Source: an uncultured Lachnospiraceae bacterium (GTDB taxonomy: Bacteria; Bacillota; Clostridia; Lachnospirales; Lachnospiraceae). From it: a stretch of 64,000 nucleotides of DNA. The notes below the pieces were generated by a model. It saw nothing but the letters and a program-made list of their open reading frames with translations. It was not told the DNA's origin and searched no databases. Shown piece by piece: positions 34,250 through 42,679 of the stretch. Each line of letters starts with the position of its first letter. Positions within the stretch are counted from its first letter, which is position 1. A program made the position numbers and the translations under genes. The stretch is from contig CACXFB010000059.1 of assembly GCA_902766825.1 (NCBI GenBank), positions 42,184 through 106,183 on the forward strand. Reading direction: 5' to 3'.

Positions 34250-34759
34250 CTAAGAGTTTTTCTGAGGTTTAAAGCCTTGGGAAATCTCGTTCCAGTCTTC
34301 ATCTTTATAGTAAAAAAGAAATAAAAATGCAACAAGAAAACATGAGCAGGTAATATAAATATCAGCAACATTAAATACAGGGAAATTAATAAATTTAACA
34401 TAGATAAAATCTATTACATAACCGCTGTGTATTCTGTCAATGAAATTACCCATTGCGCCACCAAAGACTACGATAAGCAAAAGTCTAAGCGGGAAAAAAC
34501 GATTTGTTTTAGGCATCTTATAATAAAAGATGACAAAAATCAAACTAAATACCAATGTTAATATTATAAAGAATATTCTCTGGTTGTTAAGTATCCCGAA
34601 TGCGGCACCGCGGTTTTCCAAGTAATGAAAAACAAGATAATCTCCTATTATTTTCTTATCCTGGTGCCCCATAAGCTTAAGACTTGCAAAGTGCTTTGTT
34701 ATCTGATCAGTTATAATCAAAATAAAGCAGAAAAATAAGGCAAGTATATTCTTTTTCAT
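34250..34759 (-). CDS. lspA: Lipoprotein signal peptidase (signal peptidase II)
   Basis: Integral membrane aspartic protease that removes lipoprotein signal peptides. 169 aa with four hydrophobic segments; the catalytic aspartates are in GAMGNFIDRIHSGYVIDF and FNVADIYI, and NRGAAFGIL is the third family motif. ATG at 34759 has GGAG 6 bases upstream; a TTG four codons earlier would include that site. It follows divIVA at 16 bases and precedes rluD. Confidence 0.95.
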   Translation of the reverse strand: MKKNILALFFCFILIITDQITKHFASLKLMGHQDKKIIGDYLVFHYLENRGAAFGILNNQRIFFIILTLVFSLIFVIFYYKMPKTNRFFPLRLLLIVVFGGAMGNFIDRIHSGYVIDFIYVKFINFPVFNVADIYITCSCFLVAFLFLFYYKDEDWNEISQGFKPQKNS

Positions 34760-34775
34760 TAATAACTCCAATCAA

Positions 34776-36545
34776 TTATTTATCTAAAAAATCAAATGTA
34801 ATACCAATAGAGTCATCACCGTTATCATCTGTATCATCAAAGATAAATTCATCGTCATCCTCTTCGGTATCATCTTCTGAGAATATATCAGAGTCGTCTG
34901 AACTGCTAAAGGAAATGCCGATATTCATGTTGCTTTCTTTGGTATCGTTAGTATCGTTACTAAGCTTATCAATTGACTTTGCCGAATCCTCTTTTTCTTC
35001 CTTTGCTACTTTGTTATCTTCTTTGAGTTCATCATCTGCTGATTCTTCATCGCTAAAATCATCATCATCAAAAGAAAAATCATCCTTTGCAGGTACATCA
35101 TTTTCAGCGTCAGCCAAGACTTTATCAAGCATGTTATTAAATGCATTGTCAAGGGCGCTGTAAGCGTTTTCGTCAAAATCATCCTCAGCAAGTTCATTAT
35201 CGATTATTTCATCATCAAATGTATTGACTGCCGGTCTGTTTTTTGTAGATGTCTGTGCTTTGAAAAGAATATTATAATTATCTGTGTTATCAGCAATCTT
35301 ATCTTCTAAGTCAAGATCATCAAAAGTATCGTCTTCTTTTGAATCAGTGTTGTTAGATACAGGAGGATTAACGGCAGTATCTTCTAGTCCGTCAATTTTG
35401 TGAATATCTTTTATTGCATCCAGTTCACTGTTATCTTTAGCCGGTTCCTCGTCATTAAAATCAATGTCGCTTATTTTCTCAAGAATATCATTAATGTTAT
35501 CAATATCATCAATACTATTGATAATATCATTATTATCTGAAGAATCACTGATGTTATTTGTATCAGATTCATCATTTGATTCTATTGTGTCATTAATTAC
35601 ATCATCATCATGAATTTCTGTAACAGTAATCTTTCCATCTGTAGTATCTTCACTTTCTGCTGCGATTATTTCTTCAACAACAGGTTCAGGATAATCAGCA
35701 GGTTCGAAAGGCGCTGATTCAACAGCCTGTGCATATTCAACCTGGGCCGGCTCTACAGAAGAGACGATTTCATCTGTATTGAAATGTGTGTTCTTGTACT
35801 GTTCGTACATGCTGTCAAAATCAAGTTCAACATTGAAGTTTTCGTCTGCTGCCTTTAATCCTGCAAGATTAATATCAAAGGCCTTGCCATTAATTAAATC
35901 AAACTGCATCATTGCAAGATTTTTGAACTGTGCTTTATAATTCTCATATTCGGCAATGAGATTTCTTGTCATATTTTTTATAGTATTGTAATCCGATGAA
36001 GCCTTTGTGAGCATTTCAATTGCTTTTTCTCTTGCAGCCTCTTCATATGAAGCGGCTTTCATGGCAGCTTCATTAAGTGTAGTTGTGGCTGTTTTATTAG
36101 CATTTGAAATTGTCTTTGCGGCACGATCATTTGAAATAGCAATTATTTCGTCAGACTGCTTTGTTGCCTCAAGAACTATCTGCTTACCTGTATTGTTAGC
36201 TGCATCAATAGCTGCCTTTGCAGATTGTCTTGCGGCCTCTAGTGTGTCTGTGGCAGTTTTGTTAGCTGTATCAATGGTGATTTTAGCATTATTTTTTGCT
36301 GTGGTTAAAGTATCATCAGCATTTTTCTGTGCAATTACCATTGTCTTTTGAAGAGCATTTTCAAGCTCTTTGTAATAGGTAAGAGCCTTTGATAATGTTT
36401 CATATTTGGAATTTAATTCTGAAAGCTCAACTGTAAGTTTGCTGAATTCATCAGAAACATTAGAAAGAAACTCATCAACCTCTTCCTTATCATAGCCTTT
36501 TGCAAGCCTGAATTTTTTACTGCGTATTTCTTTAGCTGTTATCAT
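34776..36545 (-). CDS. divIVA: DivIVA-domain protein with 11-residue repeat coil and long acidic tail
   Basis: 589 aa. The N-terminal DivIVA membrane-curvature motif is clear: ITAKEIRSKKFRLAKGYDKEEVDEFL (residues 2-27 region). A second coiled part at about 70-190 is built from about ten or eleven tandem 11-residue units. Residues from about 250 to the end are rich in Asp, Glu, Ser and Asn and probably disordered, with two short motifs IGISF and IGITF near the C-terminus. B. subtilis DivIVA is only 164 aa. AAAGGAG precedes the ATG. Next to sepF and lspA, a role at the pole or septum is likely. Confidence 0.88.
   Translation of the reverse strand: MITAKEIRSKKFRLAKGYDKEEVDEFLSNVSDEFSKLTVELSELNSKYETLSKALTYYKELENALQKTMVIAQKNADDTLTTAKNNAKITIDTANKTATDTLEAARQSAKAAIDAANNTGKQIVLEATKQSDEIIAISNDRAAKTISNANKTATTTLNEAAMKAASYEEAAREKAIEMLTKASSDYNTIKNMTRNLIAEYENYKAQFKNLAMMQFDLINGKAFDINLAGLKAADENFNVELDFDSMYEQYKNTHFNTDEIVSSVEPAQVEYAQAVESAPFEPADYPEPVVEEIIAAESEDTTDGKITVTEIHDDDVINDTIESNDESDTNNISDSSDNNDIINSIDDIDNINDILEKISDIDFNDEEPAKDNSELDAIKDIHKIDGLEDTAVNPPVSNNTDSKEDDTFDDLDLEDKIADNTDNYNILFKAQTSTKNRPAVNTFDDEIIDNELAEDDFDENAYSALDNAFNNMLDKVLADAENDVPAKDDFSFDDDDFSDEESADDELKEDNKVAKEEKEDSAKSIDKLSNDTNDTKESNMNIGISFSSSDDSDIFSEDDTEEDDDEFIFDDTDDNGDDSIGITFDFLDK
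35976..36338 (-). repeat. Tandem 11-residue repeats encoded in divIVA
   Basis: Residues 70-190 fall into consecutive 11-residue units that end in a large aliphatic residue, for example DTANKTATDTL, EAARQSAKAAI, DAANNTGKQIV, AISNDRAAKTI, SNANKTATTTL. The period is kept without insertion for about ten units. Hendecads favour a right-handed or straight coiled coil. Confidence 0.75.
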
Positions 36546-36644
36546 ATTATATGCTCCTTTTCATGCGTTCACGGATATTATTATACTCAAAAATTAATGA
36601 TGATATTGAACCAACATCATCATTAACTAAAAAAATATATAGAA

Positions 36645-37289
36645 TTAAAACTCACGGTTAATTGTTGGAACACCAAATCCCTGAGCAGTCATGGTATCTA
36701 AGAAATCTCCGGATAAATCAATGTTATCAGGTGAGAAGATAAAGATATACTTAGATATCTGATGAAGGTTACCGTTCATCGCATATACACATCCGCTTAT
36801 AAAGTCCATTACTCTCTGTGCTTCAGTTGGTTCAAAGCCTTCAAGGTTGGCAATTACGGCTTTTCCTCTTATAAGTAAATCACATATATCCTGTGAATCA
36901 TCAAATGATGATGGCTTTGTAACAGTAACTTCTAAACCGCTACGCTGTGATTTGATAGGTACAACCTTTGAAGGAGCCTGTCTTTCAGGACGAGAAGCTG
37001 CTCTTGAAGGTCTGCTGTTGTATTCTGTGGCCTCAACCTGCTTTGCAACCGGTCTTTCTGCTTTTCTCTCAGGCTTTCTTTCAGGCTGTCTTTCGATAGT
37101 ACGTTCAGCTGTTCTTTGTAATCTATCACTTCTGTTCTCACGAGGAAGTGCGAAATCATCTTCAAAACTTTCTTCAGTTTTTCTTAAAGATCTCTTAGGG
37201 GCTGTTTCAATTTCGATATCATCGTCTTCATCGTCATCGAAATCGTCCTCGTTAAACTGAAAAAATGATAAAATCTTATTAAGTGCCAT
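36645..37289 (-). CDS. sepF: Cell division protein SepF
   Basis: Bends FtsZ filaments and ties them to the membrane. The 214-residue chain has an N-terminal amphipathic stretch (MALNKILSFFQF), a long linker (about residues 30-115) first acidic and then Arg/Glu-rich with repeated ER-P units, and the C-terminal SepF (DUF552) domain: KPSSFDDSQDICDLL, KAVIANLEGFEPTEAQRVMDF, FIFSPDNIDLSGD. The linker is longer than in B. subtilis SepF (151 aa). AGGAGAG lies before the ATG. It lies between the YggS-like gene and divIVA, the usual Firmicutes dcw-downstream order. Confidence 0.94.
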   Translation of the reverse strand: MALNKILSFFQFNEDDFDDDEDDDIEIETAPKRSLRKTEESFEDDFALPRENRSDRLQRTAERTIERQPERKPERKAERPVAKQVEATEYNSRPSRAASRPERQAPSKVVPIKSQRSGLEVTVTKPSSFDDSQDICDLLIRGKAVIANLEGFEPTEAQRVMDFISGCVYAMNGNLHQISKYIFIFSPDNIDLSGDFLDTMTAQGFGVPTINREF

Positions 37290-37347
37290 GTCTAATCTCT
37301 CCTATATATTAAACTTATTTTATTACTAATGCTTATTATATTATGTG

Positions 37348-38043
37348 TCAGATATTATATTGTCTCTGACCGAATATTCCGGTTCCTACACGTACATGAG
37401 TAGCACCTTCTTCGACTGCGATTTCATAGTCATTGGTCATACCCATGGACAGAATACCCATAGAAACATTATCAATGTTTTTGTTATCTATGTCAACAAG
37501 TAATTTCTTTAATTCCTTAAAATAAGGACGATTGTTTTCAGGATTTTCATCGAAAGGAGCAATGGTCATAAGGCCTTTGATTCTGACATTTTCAAGTGTG
37601 CTTATCTGGCGAACAAGTTCTTCGCATTCACTTGGTTTGATGCCGAATTTACTCTCCTCTCCCGCTACGTTAACTTCTATTAAAATATCACATGTAACAT
37701 TCTTTTTCTTTGCGCAGCTGTCAATCATCTGGGCAAGCTTTAAAGAGTCAACAGAATGAATAAGGTAAGCTTTGTCTACAATATATTTAACTTTGTTTGT
37801 CTGCAGATGACCTATTAAGTGCCATCTGATGTTTTTATCAGGGATAACTTCTATTTTGTTGCACATTTCCTGAACTTTATTCTCACCAAAATCGGTAGAA
37901 CCGCAAAGCATTGCCTCATGTATCATTTCTACAGGCTTTGTTTTGCTGACGGCAATCAGGGTAACTTCATCAGGATTTCTTCCTGCCCTTTTACATGCCT
38001 GTTCAATATTGTTTTGAACTGTTTTTAGATTTTCGCTAATCAT
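37348..38043 (-). CDS. YggS-family pyridoxal phosphate homeostasis protein
   Basis: 231-residue PLP-binding protein (YggS/YlmE type). The PLP lysine lies in IAVSKTKPVEM near residue 37; FGENKVQEM, WHLIGHLQTNKVKY and SMGMTNDYEIAVEEGATHVRVG are family signatures. It buffers PLP and amino-acid pools rather than having a known reaction. GGAGG lies before the ATG. It is followed by sepF at 58 bases, matching the ylmE-sepF pairing in Firmicutes. Confidence 0.94.
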   Translation of the reverse strand: MISENLKTVQNNIEQACKRAGRNPDEVTLIAVSKTKPVEMIHEAMLCGSTDFGENKVQEMCNKIEVIPDKNIRWHLIGHLQTNKVKYIVDKAYLIHSVDSLKLAQMIDSCAKKKNVTCDILIEVNVAGEESKFGIKPSECEELVRQISTLENVRIKGLMTIAPFDENPENNRPYFKELKKLLVDIDNKNIDNVSMGILSMGMTNDYEIAVEEGATHVRVGTGIFGQRQYNI

Positions 38044-38072
38044 TGTATAAGACCTCCGGGGGATAAATATAT

Positions 38073-39458
38073 CTAATAAATTATTATGTTTTCACTTGTT
38101 TTATCTGCATCAAGTACAATGTTGTCGTAATCGGTAACACCATAACGGGTACCGGCAGATATTATTGAATATTCATTATTTGAATACAGAACTTCAATTT
38201 TTCTGAAAACACAATATCCGTTATTTGCATTGTACACACCTGTAATAGAACGGGTATCACTGACTGCGTATGTATCTGAGCTGCCGTCAGGTGCCTGTAT
38301 CAGTGTTCCGCTGTCAAATAAATCAGTATTTATAAGATACTCATCGTCTGTTTCGTCATATATATCGGTTTCAATAAATGTGAAACTTGAATTGCCTTCT
38401 TCATCCTTAAGATAGGCAACAAGTCCAAGAGCGTCACTGTTTCCGCCGCCCTTTGTGAACCATTTTTTTGGTACAACATAAAAATATTTTTCAATTATTG
38501 AAGAGTTAGGAATCTTAAGTCCTGATGTTTTGTTCATTTCGAGCTCAACATTAACAAATCGAGAATCAAAATAGACAATAGCATATTTGTTAAGTGTCAA
38601 TTTTGCAAAGTACTCATCACCTTGTGAAAAACATTCTATCTGTACGCGTAGTCTGTTGGCACCATTATTTAAAATACAGGTTACATAAGTTAAATCCTTA
38701 TAAGCGTTATACTGTTCATCGTTAAGATGAATAATGATATTCCAGGTATTGCTGTTAAGCATTTTATATACAGGTGCACCTTTTTCAAGGAGGTTTCCGC
38801 TTGAAAGTTTTGTATAGGAATAACTGTAATCATCATTGAAATATGATGAAAATTTATCATCAGCCTTGAGAGTTTCAAGACCGTCAATATAATATGAAAT
38901 CGTGCCTGATGCATCGGATTTTGCAACATTAATCTGTCTTGTCTCATCTACAGACTGATCGAGAAGAAAACTGTATCTTGCATCTGATGAGAGTTCGAAT
39001 ATCTTATTGTTGAATTCATCACGAAAATTATATACAGTCTGAAAATCCGTATCCGAGTAACCTGCGGTAAATGAATCTGCTAAAAGACCAAGCTTAATAT
39101 AATCATCATCAAGCAATACATTAGAATCAGTGCTTATATCATTAAGAGTGTTACCGCTTTCATCAATGGAATATACAGTCTGTCCGTTACGTACTCTTGT
39201 ACCGTTAGAAACATAATAAGCAACATATCCGGCCTGACCGGTTTTTACAACACTTTCATCACGTATTATAAGACCACTGTAGTTGTTGTCAAATGATATA
39301 TTGGATTTTGTCACCTGATAAAGGGTGAGCTGGGATTTATTCATATAGAAAACAACGTATATAAGTAAATACATAAATAAAAACAGAAAAACAAGCATCG
39401 CAGGGTTAATGCGGACTTTTCTGTGCATTTTAGATACTTTATTGTCTGATCTGATCAT
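38073..39458 (-). CDS. HlyD-like membrane-anchored protein
   Basis: 461 aa with one transmembrane helix at about residues 18-39 (PAMLVFLFLFMYLLIYVVFY), so most of it lies outside the membrane. Residues 55-105 (GLIIRDESVVKTGQAGYVAYYVSNGTRVRNGQTVYSID is too long to be a motif but its VSNGTRVRNGQTVYSI part resembles a biotinyl-lipoyl half) look like the HlyD adaptor fold. Such proteins occur before ylmE-sepF in many Clostridia; no transporter partner is adjacent, so an envelope or division role fits better than efflux. GGGAG lies 7 bases before the ATG. Confidence 0.75.
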   Translation of the reverse strand: MIRSDNKVSKMHRKVRINPAMLVFLFLFMYLLIYVVFYMNKSQLTLYQVTKSNISFDNNYSGLIIRDESVVKTGQAGYVAYYVSNGTRVRNGQTVYSIDESGNTLNDISTDSNVLLDDDYIKLGLLADSFTAGYSDTDFQTVYNFRDEFNNKIFELSSDARYSFLLDQSVDETRQINVAKSDASGTISYYIDGLETLKADDKFSSYFNDDYSYSYTKLSSGNLLEKGAPVYKMLNSNTWNIIIHLNDEQYNAYKDLTYVTCILNNGANRLRVQIECFSQGDEYFAKLTLNKYAIVYFDSRFVNVELEMNKTSGLKIPNSSIIEKYFYVVPKKWFTKGGGNSDALGLVAYLKDEEGNSSFTFIETDIYDETDDEYLINTDLFDSGTLIQAPDGSSDTYAVSDTRSITGVYNANNGYCVFRKIEVLYSNNEYSIISAGTRYGVTDYDNIVLDADKTSENIIIY

Positions 39459-39564
39459 TGGTAGTCTCCCTTTAAATTTTTAAAAAAGATTAAATGAATA
39501 ATAATCTTCTTTTGGTAAACAATAATATCGAATAAAAAGTGCAAAGCACAGATAGGAGTTTATT

Positions 39565-39765
39565 ATGAAAACAATCGATTATATTGCTCTGATTTTACTT
39601 ATCGTAGGTACAATCAACTGGGGACTTATCGGAATATTGGAATTCGACATTGTAAGAGTCCTTTTTGGTGACATGACAATGTTATCGAGAGTTGTGTACA
39701 CTCTCGTAGGTATCGCCGGATTATATTCCTTCAGCTTCTTTGGAAGAATTGTAACTAACGAATAA
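39565..39765 (+). CDS. DUF378 small membrane protein
   Basis: 66 residues with two transmembrane helices, about 5-24 and 41-60. The pattern DYIALILLIVGTINWGLIG and YTLVGIAGLYSFSFF is the DUF378 signature. Function unknown. AGGAG precedes the ATG. It is the only plus-strand gene in this half of the window, divergent from the HlyD-like gene and ending at a shared terminator with the carboxypeptidase gene. Confidence 0.9.
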   Translation: MKTIDYIALILLIVGTINWGLIGILEFDIVRVLFGDMTMLSRVVYTLVGIAGLYSFSFFGRIVTNE

Positions 39766-39786
39766 GCTGTAACAGGATAATCAAAA

Positions 39787-39818
39787 TATAAAACCACTGC
39801 ATCTGCCGTGGTTTTATA
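39787..39818. terminator. Bidirectional terminator between DUF378 gene and dacF
   Basis: TATAAAACCAC (39787-39797) pairs perfectly with GTGGTTTTATA (39808-39818), a 10-base loop, serving convergent genes. Confidence 0.8.
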
Positions 39819-39824
39819 TACATA

Positions 39825-40817
39825 TCAGTTTATGTTTCCAAGTAGATATTCCATCTGACTGTAGAGAGAATCTCCCGAATCAGCTCCTAAAACTATACTT
39901 ATATAATCTTTTCCCATATCGTCTGTACTGTACAGCATAAGGCAATAGCCTGCTTTACTGGTAGTTCCGGTCTTGCCGCCTACTACAGTTATTCCTTCAG
40001 GTGCGTTCGCAGATCCAAGTAAGAATCTGTTAGTTGTTTCAAATGTTTTTGATACGCTGTTGCCTGAAGCATCTTCATATTCTGCGGTATAAGAAGATGT
40101 ATTAATAATATTTTTAAATTCACTGTTTTTTATGCACTCAGAAAAAATGAGGTATAAATCATAAGCTGTTGTGTAATGATTATCGTTGTGAAGACCGCTC
40201 GGATTTGTAAAATGGGTGTTGGCTGCTCCGAGTTTTTGTAATTCTTCATTCATAAGTGAGGCAAACTCATCATTGGAACCGCTGATAAAATCTCCAAGAG
40301 CCGAAGCGGCATCATTACCTGAATAAACCATCATCGAATACAGAAGATCACGAACCGATATGCGGTCACCTTCATTGAAACCGCAAAGTTTTGTGCCCTC
40401 TTCTGTTATATTTGCCGCATCATGTGATACTGTAACGATATCGTCCATGTTGCAATATTTTAATGTGATATAGGCCGTAAGTATCTTAGTAATACTTGCC
40501 GGATATAATTTGTTATAAGGATTATTGCAAAGCAATACTTTTTTGTCAGTCTGATTCAAAAGTAAAAATGAATTACATGACATGTTATCATCGTCTGCAA
40601 TATCTGATTCGTTAATGACGCATTTGTCCGATGCAAGAAGATATCCACTGACATCGGAAGATGAATCATTTGATCCAAGATTAATTGTAGAAGCAGATGG
40701 CTGTTCCTGATATGAAAAATCAGGAACGTTATCTTTGCCGGAACAGCCACATGTAAGCGCTGCTGACGATGATAATAATACTATTAATAACTTTTTCCCA
40801 AATGTATTTTTGTTCAT
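39825..40817 (-). CDS. D-alanyl-D-alanine carboxypeptidase (low-molecular-weight PBP)
   Basis: 330-residue peptidase S11 enzyme that trims the stem pentapeptide. Active-site motifs: SxxK in YPASITKILTA, SxN in VYSGNDAASA, KTG in VGGKTGTTSKAG. The N-terminus is a signal peptide ending near ALTCGC, which could be a lipoprotein processing site, though it is not an ideal lipobox. ATG at 40817 overlaps the mgsA stop by one base. Closest named family is DacF-type. It ends the long cell-shape cluster. Confidence 0.9.
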   Translation of the reverse strand: MNKNTFGKKLLIVLLSSSAALTCGCSGKDNVPDFSYQEQPSASTINLGSNDSSSDVSGYLLASDKCVINESDIADDDNMSCNSFLLLNQTDKKVLLCNNPYNKLYPASITKILTAYITLKYCNMDDIVTVSHDAANITEEGTKLCGFNEGDRISVRDLLYSMMVYSGNDAASALGDFISGSNDEFASLMNEELQKLGAANTHFTNPSGLHNDNHYTTAYDLYLIFSECIKNSEFKNIINTSSYTAEYEDASGNSVSKTFETTNRFLLGSANAPEGITVVGGKTGTTSKAGYCLMLYSTDDMGKDYISIVLGADSGDSLYSQMEYLLGNIN

Positions 40818-41212
40818 TATTTGTATAAGTCTCTCCAATCCAAATCACCCCTGTCTAAAGCTTTAACAAGCATCTCTGCCGTAGCAAGATTTGTTGCTAA
40901 AGGTATATTGTGGGTATCACACAGTTCAATAATTGAATTGACGTCGGGTTCGTGTGACTTAGGTGTTAGCGGATCACGAAGGAAAATAACCATATCCATC
41001 TGGTTATGCTCTATCTGTGAACCAAGCTGCTGTACTCCACCGAGATGTCCGGCAAGGTATTTGTGGATGTTAAGATTTGTTACCTCTTCAATAAGTCTTC
41101 CGGTAGTTCCTGTTGAAAAAAGGTCGTGTCCGTTAAGTATCCCTCTGTATGCAATACAGAAATTCTGCATTAGTTTTTTCTTTGCATCATGTGCAACTAA
41201 TCCAATATTCAT
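40817..41212 (-). CDS. mgsA: Methylglyoxal synthase
   Basis: Turns dihydroxyacetone phosphate into methylglyoxal, a bypass of lower glycolysis. 131 aa with the family motifs NIGLVAHDAKK, FSTGTTGRLIEE, SGPLGGDQQ-equivalent GHLGGVQQLGSQI, and FLRDPLTPKSHEPDVNSI containing the catalytic aspartate region. It lies between rodA and the carboxypeptidase gene, a placement seen repeatedly in Clostridia, even though its metabolism has no evident tie to cell shape. AAAGGAG precedes the ATG. Confidence 0.95.
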   Translation of the reverse strand: MNIGLVAHDAKKKLMQNFCIAYRGILNGHDLFSTGTTGRLIEEVTNLNIHKYLAGHLGGVQQLGSQIEHNQMDMVIFLRDPLTPKSHEPDVNSIIELCDTHNIPLATNLATAEMLVKALDRGDLDWRDLYK

Positions 41213-41231
41213 TTTATTTCTCCTTTTGTTA

Positions 41232-42398
41232 CTAAAAGTCTATATAATCAGCAGGTGTCATTGATTTTGAACTTCTGCCCTGCAGGTCTACATTGATTAC
41301 AAGTCCTATTGCGACCATATAACTTATAAGTGCTGTCAGACCATAACTAAGAAATGGTAACGGCAGACCTGTATTAGGCAAAATTCTGGTTGCTACGCCT
41401 ATGTTAACGAAGACCTGGAACATAAGCATGGACGCTACTCCTGCACAAATAAGTCTTCCCAACATGTCTCGTGCTCTTTTGGCAACCATAAGACACTTGA
41501 ATATAATAATAGCTAATAATAACATTATAACACAAGTTCCGATAAATCCAAGGGTTTCTCCAATTACAGTGAATATAAAATCACTTTCGGAAATTGCAAG
41601 ATGTGGACTAGACAGCTCTGATTTTGAGATACTGCCCGTAAGAATGCCGTAAAGACGTCCTGAAGAAATCATTTTTACGGATTCATTTTGCTGATACATT
41701 TTATCTCCATATTCTTCCGGATGAATAAGTCCAAGTATTCTTTCAAGCTGATATTTGTTAATCAGACCGCCAAGACTTGAGCCGGTCTGCAGTATGTACC
41801 ATACAAGTGCCGTAAGTCCCGGAACTCCGATAATTACTATAGGGAAAATGATTTTGTAACTTATCTCTGCTGTGTAAATCATAATTACGAACACAAACAC
41901 AAGGACAAGACTTGATGAAAGGTCCGGCTGTTTAAGTATGAAAAGTAAAGGAACTGTCAGTAAAACAATCGATATTCCTATTATTTTTATGCTGTTGATC
42001 TTGGCTGAATATTTTGAGAAAAACGTTGCCAGGGTAACAATCATTATTACTTTTACGAATTCGGAAGGCTGAATCTGTATAGGACCGACCTGAATCCATC
42101 TTTTAGCTTCAAAAAGTGTTACACCAAGTCCCGGAACTCTTACAAGAAGAAGCAGGATTATTCCGCCGGCATATAGAAGCGGCGCAAAAGTACAGATAAA
42201 ATGGTAATCAACAAGAATTACTACAGTTGCGATAATAAGACTTAGTACAATACCAAATATCTGTTTAGCAAAAAGATTTACTCCTTTTGTTGTATCTGCG
42301 ATTCTAATCATAAATGCACCTGTGATGCATACTATTAAAACCATTACTATTAATGAAATGTTTAGTTTTTTCCAATTGTACATTTTGAAATTAAACAT
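41232..42398 (-). CDS. rodA: Rod-shape SEDS glycosyltransferase RodA
   Basis: Polytopic membrane peptidoglycan polymerase of the elongasome, working with PBP2. 388 aa and about ten transmembrane helices. SEDS signatures: RWIQVGPIQIQPSEFVKV near residue 105, and GLPLPFLSYGLTAL near residue 350. RodA rather than FtsW because it lies in the mre-min cluster with its PBP2. ATG at 42398 lies inside the end of minE (8-base overlap) with GGAG upstream. Confidence 0.93.
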   Translation of the reverse strand: MFNFKMYNWKKLNISLIVMVLIVCITGAFMIRIADTTKGVNLFAKQIFGIVLSLIIATVVILVDYHFICTFAPLLYAGGIILLLLVRVPGLGVTLFEAKRWIQVGPIQIQPSEFVKVIMIVTLATFFSKYSAKINSIKIIGISIVLLTVPLLFILKQPDLSSSLVLVFVFVIMIYTAEISYKIIFPIVIIGVPGLTALVWYILQTGSSLGGLINKYQLERILGLIHPEEYGDKMYQQNESVKMISSGRLYGILTGSISKSELSSPHLAISESDFIFTVIGETLGFIGTCVIMLLLAIIIFKCLMVAKRARDMLGRLICAGVASMLMFQVFVNIGVATRILPNTGLPLPFLSYGLTALISYMVAIGLVINVDLQGRSSKSMTPADYIDF

Positions 42399-42678
42399 AT
42401 TGTTCTCCGGTGTTAGTTTGTTTTATTGGCATGTTGGCAACTATAACAGGCATATTGTGCGAGTCAGTGTCCATGCATGCGTTTGTAATTGTCAGTGTAA
42501 AATTATTTTTTGATATCTCGACATATTTAGAAACTGTCATAAGGATATCTTCTTTCATCTGCTCCATTATCTGAGGTGAACAGCCGATTTTATCTGTAAT
42601 AAGCACAAGCTTAAGACGTTCTTTGGCTATGTTTACAGAGGAGCCTGTTTTCTTAGAAAAAACCTCATTAATTACCAT
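42391..42678 (-). CDS. minE: Cell division topological factor MinE
   Basis: 95 aa. Stimulates MinD ATPase and drives Min oscillation. The N-terminal MinD-contact region and KERLKLVLITDKIGCSPQIMEQMKEDI contain the MinE signature (residues about 20-46). GGAG precedes the ATG, one base after the minD stop. Presence of MinE together with a DivIVA protein is notable since rods such as B. subtilis use DivIVA-MinJ instead. Confidence 0.92.
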   Translation of the reverse strand: MVINEVFSKKTGSSVNIAKERLKLVLITDKIGCSPQIMEQMKEDILMTVSKYVEISKNNFTLTITNACMDTDSHNMPVIVANMPIKQTNTGEQYV

Positions 42679-42679
42679 T

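Noticed and set aside
35976..36338. CRISPR or DNA-level repeat array in divIVA
   Set aside because: The repeat exists at protein level with a 33-base period but DNA units are not identical and have no spacers; it is coding.
34915..36351. Serine-rich and alanine-rich plus-strand frames opposite divIVA
   Set aside because: They mirror the Asp/Glu-rich and Ala-rich codons of divIVA, have no ribosome binding site and no family pattern.
39486..39508. Regulatory hairpin before the DUF378 gene
   Set aside because: AAGATTA/TAATCTT is a 7-bp AT-rich pairing of the kind expected by chance in this region.
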